The notes under the pieces were generated by a model. It was given only the letters and a program-made list of their open reading frames with translations. It was not told the DNA's origin and made no database searches. Made by a program: the position numbers and the translations under genes. Of a stretch of DNA of 64,000 bases, positions 34,545-44,469 are shown one piece after another (positions within the stretch are counted from its first letter, which is position 1; the number at the start of each line of letters is the position of its first letter). This stretch comes from Melieria omissa. Its lineage: Eukaryota; Arthropoda; Insecta; Diptera; Ulidiidae. The stretch is from assembly GCA_963971225.1 (NCBI GenBank), contig OZ020269.1:106897486-106961485 (forward strand). The letters run 5' to 3'.

Positions 34545-35815
34545 AATGTCGAATTTTGTGCTAAATAATCGTCATTTGAAGTGTGTTGGAAGTGTTGATT
34601 TTCTTCTCTGATTCGAAGAAAATGGCATTTGAAACGCATCGAGACCTCCAAAAAGTTTTCGGATATGTTGCTCTGAGTGAATTTTGCAGTGATTAGTTCC
34701 GTCGCTTCAAAGACGGTGATTTCGATGTTGATGACCGTCCATGTAGAGGAACTTCAAAATCCTTTCGAAGACGCTGAGTTGTAGGCATTGCTCGATGAGG
34801 ATTAGTGCCAAATGCATGGAGAGTTTTTTTCAGCTTTAGCAGTTACCCGTCGAACCATTTCCAAGCGATTGGATGCGTTGGGTGGGAATATTCAAACGCA
34901 AGAAACTTGGTTTCCTTATGATTTGAAGCCAAAAGACGTTGAGCGTCATTTTTTCAGCTGAGAACAACTGCACAAAGGTAGTGTTTTCTTCATAGCATCG
35001 TCCGGGTGATGAAAAATGCATTCATTAAAGAAACCCAAAGGAACAAAAACTTGAAGACTGCCCAGTCATGCTTCTACGTAGTCGGCTCGGCTGATTATTC
35101 ACTGCTGCGAAGGTTGTGCTACGTATTTGGTGGCATCAGGTCGATGTTATTTATTTTGAGCTGTTGAAACCGAACGAAACCATCACTGGGAATGGTATCG
35201 AACTCAATGGATGCGATTGAGCCGAGCCGAGAAACCGAGAAAAACAGCCACAATACGCATAGAGGCACGAAAAAATGATTCTACTGCATGACAACGCTCG
35301 ACTTCACGTTGCTAAGCCCGTTAAAACCTACTTGCAAACAATCATCCCATTTGATTTCTACCTCACCCGCCATTTTTGTTTTGTTCACTCCTCTCTGGAG
35401 CATAGGGCCTTCACAAGACAGCCTTGTGTTGGTTACGTTAATCAGTTGTGTTGTTCTGCCAGGGTAGGTGATTGGCCTGCCGCAGGTAGTCCTAAGTAAT
35501 GGGGCCATCTAACGCCGCTCAGGAACGTCGCCTCCGCTCGTAGCGCCATCTGTTGTGAGGAGGTTACAGCAGAATGGTTGGGGACCTCGCTAGACCTCAC
35601 CCGCCATATTTCCCAGATATTGCGCCGTCTGATTATTACTAATTCCGTTCGATTGCACATGGTCTGACTGATCAGCAGTTCCGTTCATATGAAGACATCA
35701 CAAAATTTTGACTTTTGATTCGTCGATAGCTTCAAAAAATGAACACTTCTACCGTCAAGTTATTCGAACTTTGCTAGAAAGATAGGAAAAAGCTGTAGCT
35801 AGCGATGAATGATTC
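34545..35815 (+). pseudogene. Mariner (Mos1-like DD34D) transposase relic, interrupted
   Basis: Translation across frameshifts and stops gives, in order: FRRFKDGDFDVDDRP near 34697-34740; VTRRTISKRLDALGGN near 34845-34890; GDEK near 35006, the first catalytic Asp motif; VLRIWWHQVDVIYFELLKP near 35112-35172; ILLHDNARLHVAKPVKTYL near 35278-35335, with the second Asp; and, after a 220-bp insertion, PDIAPSDYY near 35615, with the third, then HGLTDQQFRSYEDI near 35658. This is a full-length mariner transposase layout of about 345 residues. Many stops and frameshifts make it dead. Terminal inverted repeats were not found. Confidence 0.88.
35374..35593 (-). mobile_element. 220-bp retroposon nested in the mariner relic
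   Basis: A perfect 14-bp direct repeat, acctcacccgccat, flanks it at 35360-35373 and 35594-35607; deleting the insert and one copy rejoins the mariner coding sequence. On the minus strand it ends in aacaaaacaaaa, an A-rich tail, so it is a retroposed 3' end or short SINE-like element. Its tail-proximal 110 bp recurs at 49688-49801. A 14-bp duplication plus an A-rich tail indicates target-primed insertion. The parent LINE was not identified. Confidence 0.88.
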
Positions 35816-36163
35816 ATTTGTAACAACTTTTTCAAAACAAAGCGGAGTTTAATGAAAGAAAACATCGAGAACTTAGCCAAGATAGACGAAATCCTTGATA
35901 ATTTCAAAAGTATGCCTATCGACCTCGGTGTGCGACTCCAGCCACTGGGAGTCTCTTTACTTCGTTTTGCCCTCATTTACCGCCACACGCCCATTGGGAT
36001 AGATTCTCCCCTTCGATTGCCTTCCAGCAAACCGCTAAAAAGATTAGTTTCCGTTTTTCTTAGCTTTCATTTCCTGTCGGCCTTAATCTTTCTTTCTGCT
36101 TCAGAGAATATGTCAAATGTCTGAACGCTTCTTATTGTCTAAATTACTTTAATGCTTCTAATG

Positions 36164-36271
36164 CAGTGATGGCCATTCTGCTGCTCACGTGAGGCAGAGA
36201 TGTCGGCGTTTCTACTGTTTTAAATTCGCACACATGCATCGGCGTCGCGAGTAGCCGATTGGCCATCACTG
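36164..36271. mobile_element. 108-bp hAT-type MITE with perfect 8-bp target duplication
   Basis: The ends are cagtgatggcca and tggccatcactg. The inverted similarity extends to about 26 bp with four mismatches (22 of 26). The octamer ttctaatg flanks it exactly at 36156-36163 and 36272-36279. An 8-bp duplication and CAGTG ends are the hAT signature. It has no coding capacity and must have been moved by a transposase elsewhere. Confidence 0.92.
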
Positions 36272-36279
36272 TTCTAATG

Positions 36280-37984
36280 CATTTCACTTTTTATGCGAAA
36301 ACTTTTCTCGCCAGCGAAAACGACAAGAAATGGCAAAAATGAAAAGACATGAACCAGTCAAAACAAGAAATCATTCGCCTCGCGTTCATGATAGCAAATA
36401 TTATCAGCGTGTGTAAATAGTCATTGTATTTTTTGTTTTTATTGTATTTTCTACAAGGACCTTAGGATCATTTCAATTGGCCATTGCCAACACTTTCTGG
36501 ACGCTGTGGTTATCAGTTTCGTGCACTTCAGGTAGCCACCGCTGCCGGTCAGCGTTGTTTATTTTTGGCCAATGTTGTTGTTGTTGCCAATAGTTGTTAA
36601 ATGGCCGCACTTATCGTAGCATGAGACTTTTAAATCCCATAAAACGTGTCCACGAAACAGAATTCGGTTGGAGCGTCTGTTCAATGTGCTCACTAGACGC
36701 TTTTATGGTTTCATTGACATTTTCAAATATCTTCTTTTTCGTTTGGCTGCTTTCGGCAGCCAGACACATGCGACCATGTGTGACTATGTGCATGTGTGTG
36801 TGTGTGTGAGTTCCCCCTGTTACGTGTCCATTCTGGACATTTCAAAGAGCCAGCAGTCAGTCAGTCAGTCAATGTTTGACTTGACTTTGTGGTCATTGTT
36901 GATTTTTTCATTTTAATCGAAATGATTTTTGAACGTTTGTTTATTTTGTGTCGTTGTACTTGTTGCCTGTTATTATTATTATTGTCTTTATTGCGTCGTA
37001 TGGCGTTTCGTTTGTTGTTTTGACAATTTTTATTTTGTTTACAAATTCGCCGTAGCAGAAAAAGTCGTGTGCCGTTTTCAGCTTCTTTTCACCCTCCAAC
37101 ATTTTGCTTCACTACACATTTCACTTCGTGTGCGATTTTAATTTCACCGCTTTGTTTATTTTTGCTCGAAAATCCCATTGCTTGCAACAACCAAAGTGAG
37201 GTTAGAACGAATGCCAAACAATTCAATTTTCTTACTTTGACTTTAATAACCACAACTCAACTTTTTGCTGGGTTTTCAGCGTTAGTTTCAACATTGACAA
37301 AAACATTAATTTATCACAAAACTTGCAGTGTTGCCGCCCAGTTTTATTAGCTTCGCAATTTAATTGCGACGCGTTCGCCGGCCCGAATTATGCAAATTAA
37401 TTGCGCCATATAAACAATCAACTCACTTGACAGCATTGTTGTTGTTGTTGTTGTTGGTTTTTGTTTGCCAGTTGTTGTTTTTGTTGCTGTTGGCATTATT
37501 GCTTTTATTATTGTTGTTAGCGCCAATTCCGAGTAAACGCCAATAAACGATTCAGCGCAGCTGCGGGGGCCGGACCGACTCGGATGATTTATGATCCATT
37601 CGGCGTTGGCGCTCAGAGTGGAAGCGGCTTTGGAAGTGAATTGTGCTGTGCTCGAGTTGACAGCAGCAATGCTTGCGGCGAGCACTGCGGCAACCAATTG
37701 ACACTGTTGCCATTGTTTCGCACAATAATTATTGCAATTTACATATTCGAGTCGGTTGCAAACACTTTCTTTGCTCTCTGGCCACGTTATGAGTACTGAA
37801 ATAATTGTCGAATTGACTTGAGGAAGTGTGCGGTTGACGCAGTGTTGAGCGTGATTAATGATTGACGGCGAGCAGATTTGCAGGTGAATCAGACAAATGT
37901 GCCAATTTATGGTTGAGCGCACAGCTGGATCTCTATAAAATAGAGAAAATATCTTTAGATTTGATGGAAAATGGGTGTAATGGA
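36280..37984. other. Low-complexity DNA, no supported gene
   Basis: GC-moderate DNA with (GT)n near 36791-36808, a cagtcagt run near 36854-36870, and TTG runs at 37435-37457 and 37463-37525. A 262-codon minus-strand frame (37347-38135) begins inside the neighbouring repeat array and passes through the TTG tract, so I do not accept it. Nothing else is recognised. Confidence 0.45.
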
Positions 37985-39760
37985 AGGAGGGGAGAAAGGA
38001 AGTTTTATTCGTAGCAATTGAGGCACTTTTCCCATTGGGGACCAACAGAATGAAAGCAGCAGAGCCTTTTAGTGTCGATTCTTGCAGTCCCAAGGGACCG
38101 AACACATTAAAGACGGCAGTAACAAAGACACACAACTTAAAGATGACTCCAAGATATCAATTTCAATCGTTGCCGTGTAGTCAACTATCTGATTACAATG
38201 AATGTGGTAAAAACAGCATGGAAAATAGATGCAAAGGGACGGAGGAAGGAATAAAGGAACTTTTTATTCGTTGCTATTGAAATATTTTTCTTCATTGGAG
38301 ACAATGAGAAGGAAAGCAGGGCCTTGCAGTGTTGATCCTTGCAGTCCTAGGGGCCCGAACACATCGAAGACGGCAGCAAAAGAGACAGACAACTTCAAGA
38401 TATCAACTTCAACCGTCGCCATGTAGTCAACTATTTGATTACACTGAACGTGGCAAAAACAGCGAAGAAAAAAATGTATTGCAAAACATTCATTGGAGGA
38501 AAGGAAAGCAGAACCTTGCAATGCTCTTTCAGTGATCAGATATTAACTTCAACCGTCGCCGTGTAGTCAACTATTTGATTACAATGAAATTGACCGAAAC
38601 AACATAGTAAATAGATGCAATGGGACGGAGGAAGAAGTGAAGGAAGTTTTTATTCGTTGCTGTTGAAACGTTTTCCTTCATTGGAGACAATCAGAAGGAA
38701 AACATAGCCTTGTAGTGTTGATCCTTGCAGTCCCAGGGGCCCGAACACATCGAAAACGGTAGCAACAGAGACACAGAACTTTAAGATGGCGTAAAATGTA
38801 ACCGTCGTCGTGTAGTCAACTACCTGATTACAATAAAAGCGGCAGAAATAGCATGGAACAAATATGCAATGGGTAGGAGGAAGTTTTTATTCGTTACTGT
38901 TGAAACATTTTCTTCATTGGAGATCACCAGAAGGAATGCCGACCCTTAGAATGTAGATCCTTGCATCCCTTAGGGCCCGAACACATTGAAAATGACAGCA
39001 ACACCCAGCTTAAAGATGGCACCAAGATATCAACTTCAACTGTCGCCATGTAGTCAACTGTTTGATTAAAATGAAAGTGGCAGAAACAGCATGGAAAATA
39101 GAAGCAATGGGACGGAGGAATGAAGGAACTTTTTAGTCGCTGTTATTGAAACATTTTCCTTCATTGAAGACAATCAGAAGGAAAGCAGAGCCTTGTAGTG
39201 TTGATCTTTGCGGTCCCAAGGGCCCGAAAGTATCCAAAACAAGACACAAGATGTCGTTGGTTTCAACCGCTGCTGTGTAGTCAACTATTTGGTTACAATG
39301 AAAGCAGCAGAAACAGCTGAAAAGTAGATGCAATGTGATGGAGGAAGGAATGAAGGTTTTATTCCATTAAAATATTTTCCTTTATTAGAGGCAATCAAAA
39401 GGAAAGAAGAGTTTTGTAGTGATTAATCAAATCCTAATGCCATGAACACATCAACGATGCCGGCAAGACAGCCACACAACTTCAAGATGACGTCAACTGT
39501 AACTGTTGCCTAAAGTCAACAACTTGATTACAATGAAAGTGGCAGTAAAAGCATGGAAAAAAGATGCAATATGATGGAGGATGGAATGAAGTTTTTATTC
39601 CATTAAAATATTTTCCTTCATTGGAGACAAACAACAACAACACATTGAGGACGAAAGCAACATGTAGACACATCTCCAACCGTCAACTTCAATCGTCACT
39701 TCAATCTTCGCCGTTTAGTCAACTATTTGATTACAATGAAAGCGACAGCAACAAGTTCGC
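37985..39760. repeat. ~240-bp tandem array, about eight units
   Basis: The unit runs tttttattcgttgctgttg, attttccttcattggagac, agaaggaaagcagagcc, gttgatccttgcagtccc, gggcccgaacacatcgaa, acacaacttcaagatg, ccgtcgccgtgtagtcaac and tttgattacaatgaaag. Unit starts fall near 38003, 38262, 38647, 38886, 39130, 39355 and 39593 (225-259 bp, one longer interval holding a partial unit). Minus-strand frames in neighbouring units encode similar peptides only because the repeat is open by chance. A partial inverted unit is at 27501-27621. Confidence 0.9.
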
Positions 39761-39800
39761 AATAAAGTTCTTATGCCCTTAATCACTCAACTCTGTTTGG

Positions 39801-39965
39801 TGGTCGTGTAGCCGTGTGGTTATCGAAATAATCGTCTCCACAACAAAGTTGCGGTTCTATGTTTTGACCGAAGCGGTCGTATCGCTGCTGTCATTCATGT
39901 GTTCAGAGCATAATGCTGCTCTTGTTAAATGCCAAAGCACCGTTAATCCCCAGCAGCTCCAGTTA
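39801..39965 (+). mobile_element. Candidate tRNA-derived SINE
   Basis: An A-box-like word, TAGCCGTGTGG (39809-39819), is followed at tRNA spacing, 44 bp start to start, by a degenerate B box ggttctatg (39853-39861). The element continues with gaagcggtcgtatcgctgct, catgtgttcagagcataatg and gccaaagcaccgttaatcc, ending in an AT-rich stretch near 39965. A tRNA-like 5' head plus an unrelated body is the SINE layout. No target duplication was found. Confidence 0.5.
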
Positions 39966-41439
39966 AAATATAAAATCTGAAATCAAAAGAATATGAAACA
40001 TTAAATATGAATAAATGCAACAAAAATTAGAAAACATACCAACTTCTTCTCAAACTCCATAAATATGCAAAAAGCCTCAGTCGTTCCAGTTCGTTTGCCA
40101 TACACAGCGTCGTCGTTGCAAAAGTTTACACCCAGCGATTATTGAAACGCAGACGTTGGCATATTTAATTTTCTAATTTCCACAAAACAGCACAAGTGAA
40201 TGCGCAGCGCCAAGAAGGCAGGAGGCGTGTCATGGGCCAACACGCCCCAAAACACAGCAAATTGCTTCAATTCCGCTGGCGCACAGCCGCACTTTGTCAC
40301 TGCTGCCAAGTGGCTGTTGGCAGATTTCTTAAGTGTCTTGAAAGTTGGCTGTCTGCCCCCCCTCCCCTTCCCCATCTTCCAATTCCCCTGCATCGCTCGC
40401 CAAGTAATTTGTTTTCGCTTGTGTAACCCACTCTTCTCATAGCATTGTTGTTATCGTTGTTGTGTTATTTCGCCTGTTGTTGCGTGCAAATGCGATTTTT
40501 CACTTGACTTTTAATTATGTGCGCGCTCGCCGAATGCCCACCACACGTCACGCCGCCGCTCCCTGTCGCCCCGCCGCTGCTGCTGTCAAAGTCAAACGAA
40601 AGTGAGGTTATTTCCGTTGTTTTGCGCCTTTCTCCCTTTTTCGATATGATGCAAATTTTCGCCTAAAACCCTTCAAAAGTCTGTAAAAAAGTTTAAAAAG
40701 TTTTCATTTTGTTCTCGACTTGCCGTATTTGCAATTTTTTGTGTGCGCTGCAAACACGGCAAACAGACCCACAGACAGCCACCACAGCCGCCGCCGTCGT
40801 ATCCTTCGGCTGGCAGCTGGTAATGCGTTTGTTGCTCCAGCACTTTGACGCCGCGTTTTCCAGGGCGACTTTTTGCATAACTCAGCTTAAATTATTTTTT
40901 CCGCTTCTTGTCGCGGCATCACTCGCATTCGGCCACAGTTAACATTGGCCGCACATCCTGGCAGCACAATTCGGGCGGCGACTCGGCGTTTAGACGCACC
41001 GATGCCTTTCGTTAATTTAGTCACTTAATCCTTTTGGCAGCCCCGCTTCTGCTGCTTCCATCTGGCAGAGTTTTTTCGATTTTTAATTGATTTTCATTGA
41101 AGCAAATGTACGCGGCGGACCTTTGCTTTTACTTTTTCCCGTATTTTTTTGCTCGTCTTTAAGACGCATTGAATTTTACTTTGTGTTCTTTCGCGCAACA
41201 AACGAGTACTTTCGGTGTTGGATCCTTTTTGCATATTAAATGTCATCTTTGTCCGGTTATTTGCTCGTTTATTAAGAATTCATAACAAACACGTAGACAA
41301 CCTGTTTTGAAGGAGGAATCACTTTAGTGAAACAAAAAAATATTAAATAAAAAAAGATGGCAAATATAAAACATGAAATACTGTACGTAATTTATAAGAA
41401 GTAGGGGATAGGTAGGAAAGATTAGACAAGGAAGGTAGG
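39966..41439. other. Low-complexity DNA, no supported gene
   Basis: Mixed GC-moderate DNA with short TTG runs, becoming AT-rich after 41270. Open frames on both strands overlap and show no recognisable domain. No element ends seen. Confidence 0.45.
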
Positions 41440-42415
41440 TAGGTAGGAAAGATAAGATAAGATCGAACTCAAGTTCGCTCATTGATTCAATCAGATTGAG
41501 CTCCTTACGAAGCTTAGTAGACTGTGAGTAGTTAGTACTATCGGTTAGATGCTCTAGACTATCGGTTAGATGCTCTAGATTATCGAAGAAAAAGTGGCCC
41601 AGGTGACTATTCCTTCTTAAAGATAATATAGGTAGATAGGTAGGAGACTCCTAGTAGGAGTCCCTGCCACAAGGCGTAGCCCACTTAGACCAGGAATGTC
41701 CATTGTGATACCACAAAAAATCGAGCTCAAGTTGGCTCACTCATTGAACCAGTGGGAGCTCTTTACGTAGCCTAGTAGACTGTGAATAGTCAGTCCTATC
41801 GGTTAGATCCTTAAGATTGTCGAAGAAGAAGTTGTCTAGGTGGGTCTTCCTTCTTCTAGCTACTATAGGTAGGATTAGCTGCCCAAGGCGTAGTTCACTT
41901 AGGCCACGAAGGTCCCCCTGATACCACAAACAATCGATCTATGTTCATTCATTCATTGAACCAGTTGGGGCTCCCTACGAAGTCAGTCCTATCGGTTAGG
42001 TACTCTAGATTATCGAGGAAGAAGTTTTCCATGGGAGTCTTCCTTCTTCTAAATAATTTAGTTAGGTAGGTAGAAGTGTTTGTCCCAAGGCATAGTCCAC
42101 TGCCACGAAGATCCCTCCTGATACCACAATCAATCAATCTATGTTCATTCATTCATTGCACCAGTTGGGGCTCCTTACGAAGTCAGTCCTATCGGCTAAG
42201 TACTCTAGATTATCAACGAAGAAGTTTCCCATGGGAGTCTTCCTTCTTCTAAGTAATTAAGGTAGGTAAGTAGGTAGAAGTGTCTACCCCAAGGCCTAGT
42301 CCACTTATGCCATGAAGGTCTCTCCTGATACCACAAACAATCGAGCTTAAGATCGCTGACTCAATGAACCAGTTCGAGCTCCTTACGACACTTAGCAGAC
42401 TGTGAATAGTAAGTT
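41440..42415. repeat. ~190-225-bp tandem array, about five units
   Basis: The unit includes tcattgaaccagttggg, gctccttacgaagc, tagactgtgaatagtcagtc, ctatcggttag, ctctagattatcgaagaaga, cttccttcttcta, taggtaggtag and cctgataccacaaacaatcg. The ataccaca word falls at 41708, 41931, 42121 and 42328. Upstream, 41400-41460 is gtaggtag-rich. The array breaks off at about 42415, where a GC-richer segment begins. Confidence 0.85.
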
Positions 42416-42623
42416 CCCCGTGTAGAGTTGCCTGATCTCCCATCGGACGCGTCCCCAGGTGGCGGATAGGGGGCCTTTGGTGGACAAACGACGTCACTTC
42501 GGTACCCTTGGAGGAACAGAATCATGTCTGTTGCGTCCACCACAATGATGGTATAGAGTTTGGGTACCTACCGCCGACCAAACTGGCTAGGGAGGAGTCC
42601 CGAACTAAAACCATTTATTGGCA

Positions 42624-42992
42624 ATGGACAACGAAATGGATACTATTCCAGGTGGAATCCACATAGGTGGCATTCCACCCGCTTCGGCAGCAGGGGCAAG
42701 GATTCCGGAGGCCCCAACCATTGCTCAAGTCTCCCGCCTTTACCAGAGGGGGCGCATCCTGGAGGAGAGCGGGGTCGTTACTATGATCTCCTCTTCTTCA
42801 GAGAAGGAGGATTCCAAGGAGCCTGAGGGCCTGCGTCGGGAAGTTGCCACGGTGGCTGAACGACCTCCCAGTGGTTCTAAGGAATCAATCAAAAGGAGCA
42901 AGTCGAGGAGGATCAGAAGGAAGTGGATGGCTATGCGCCGGCTTGAAAAGGCAGGTGACACGGCCGGCCCTCCGGAACCCGTGCTCTGGTGA
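42624..42992 (+). pseudogene. Possible retroelement ORF1/gag-like N-terminal fragment
   Basis: From ATG at 42624 about 122 codons are open to TGA at 42990-42992. The sequence has normal amino-acid diversity and higher GC than its neighbours. A Pro/Gly-rich start is followed by APTIAQVSRLYQRGRILEES, GVVTMISSSSEKEDSKEPEG, then a basic stretch with RSKSRRIRRKWMAMRRLEKA. This acidic-Ser then Arg/Lys layout resembles the N-terminus of nucleic-acid-binding ORF1 (gag-like) proteins of non-LTR elements. The GC-rich segment before it (42417-42600) could be its 5' untranslated region. No zinc knuckles remain. The family is not recognised with certainty; a host exon is the alternative. Confidence 0.4.
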
Positions 42993-43249
42993 GACCTCCA
43001 CTGGATCACTGCCCGGAGACCAGTTGGGGACTAGTTTGTTAAATGGTAGTCTCTCCATTGCCTACGCCAGAAAGAGAGGACACCGACGTCCGAACACTTT
43101 TTATGGTCGTTTTGGCATTTGATCGAACTAGTAGAATGCCGATAGACTGTGATTTTGGTTCATGTTGTTTGGTTGTGACTGTGAATTTATTAATTTACGG
43201 TTCCATTTAAACGTTCCCATAAATAATGTGTGTTTCGTTATTGGGGTTT

Positions 43250-43905
43250 TTAAGCTTTTCACACCTTGTATTAGAGTTTTTTTACTGCAAAGCGAGAAAA
43301 TTGGGATTGAATCTTTAGCTTCTTGTGACACTGGACTTCTGGGCGATTGGTTTCTTCCAATTGTTGACAGTACAGAACCGAATTTATAGTTTCCTCTAAG
43401 AAGCTCATAGTAGATGATTCCCTGTCAGTGCCACCAAACATACAGAACAACCTTGAATCCCGAAAATCCTGGCTTGGCCTCAATAGTTTTCGCTCGATTC
43501 GGCGATCCACTTTTCATTACCAGTCGCCACTCGCTTCAGAAATGAAACGATTTTTTTGCGATTCGTATGGGGAACTTAAGTCCATGGAGTTTTTTTACGT
43601 TAACTTGTGTTGCCAACCATACATCGAACTTATTTTTGCATCTAGCCGCATTCAGATTCCATACGGTTTTCTTTGGCTTCTGGACAATCGAAACAGTGCT
43701 CACATAATAGTTGGACACGACTATTTCCATGATTTTATGGATCCTTTAGACAATTGGCTTTTCAGAGCGTGGTGTTTGACATTAAAATCACCGATCGGAT
43801 TCGGTAAAACCAAATTTACAGATGATTAATTGTTACAGACTCAGGACTGAGACACTATTAAAATTTTCAGTCACTTTTATCAAGGAAAGACTGTAAAATG
43901 TGGCG
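43250..43905 (-). pseudogene. Mariner transposase relic (irritans-like)
   Basis: On the minus strand, translation across frameshifts gives STVSIVQKPKKTVWN (helix-turn-helix) near 43700, KNKFDVWLATQ near 43640, FLKRVATGNEKWIAE near 43530, then LYVWWH and GIIYYELL near 43430 and EETINSVLYCQQLEETNRPE near 43380. The order matches irritans-type mariner transposases. The motif usually TGDEKW reads TGNEKW, so the first catalytic Asp is lost. The C-terminal third is missing. The N-terminal end runs into the 180-bp repeat at 43940, the same junction as at 19206. Confidence 0.82.
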
Positions 43906-43939
43906 CATTGCCTCTTTACTCGTGTCCATGTTTGACGCG

Positions 43940-44465
43940 TCCTCAAACAACACTGTGGCTCAGCAATCACCAAACTGTCTGAGAAGTGTTTTTAGTATGA
44001 AATCCTATCTTTCTAAAGCCATCCAACGTAACCCGATACCTTTTGTACTAAGCGAGATACGGATTACTATTATCTTTTACTAGATTATCTTTTAGAAGAA
44101 TAGCGATGTTATGTGAATTTGGATCGAGTTTTAAATAAAACTGAGTGAAGTAATCGCAAAAGTGGCTAAGAAGTATTTTTAGTATGAAACCTTACCTTTC
44201 TAAAGGCATCTGGCCTCATTCGATCGCTACTATATAATACGAGATACAGATTGTTAAAGCCATCGATGTAAATGGAACAATGAATTTATGTGAATTTTGA
44301 AAGAATTTCAAACAAAACTGAGTCAAGCAATCACAAAACTGTCTGAGAAGTATTTTTAGTACGAAACCTTATCTTTCCAACGGCATCTCGCTTAATTCGA
44401 TCGATCCTATATAAATCTATATAAAGATTACTAAAGGCATCTATTGAAAAGTAATGGATTTCATA
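43940..44465 (+). repeat. ~180-bp repeat, three units
   Basis: Units share ctgagaagtgtttttagta, cgaaaccttatctttcta, ggcatctcgcttaattcgat, gagatacggattac and tgtgaatttngaangaat. The gagaagt word falls at 43981, 44168 and 44345, spacing 187 and 177 bp. The reverse complement occurs at 18895-19205. Confidence 0.85.
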
Positions 44466-44469
44466 TAAA

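Noticed and set aside
37347..38135. 262-codon minus-strand ORF
   Set aside because: It begins in the 240-bp array, crosses a TTG tract, has biased composition and no recognisable domain.
38264..39679. Similar short peptides encoded by successive minus-strand frames, looking like a gene family
   Set aside because: The similarity comes from the tandem DNA repeat. Frames start and stop at different places and shift between units.
42397..43152. agactgtga on both sides of the GC-rich ORF segment as a target duplication
   Set aside because: The word belongs to the neighbouring tandem repeat, and the right-hand copy is not at a clear element end.
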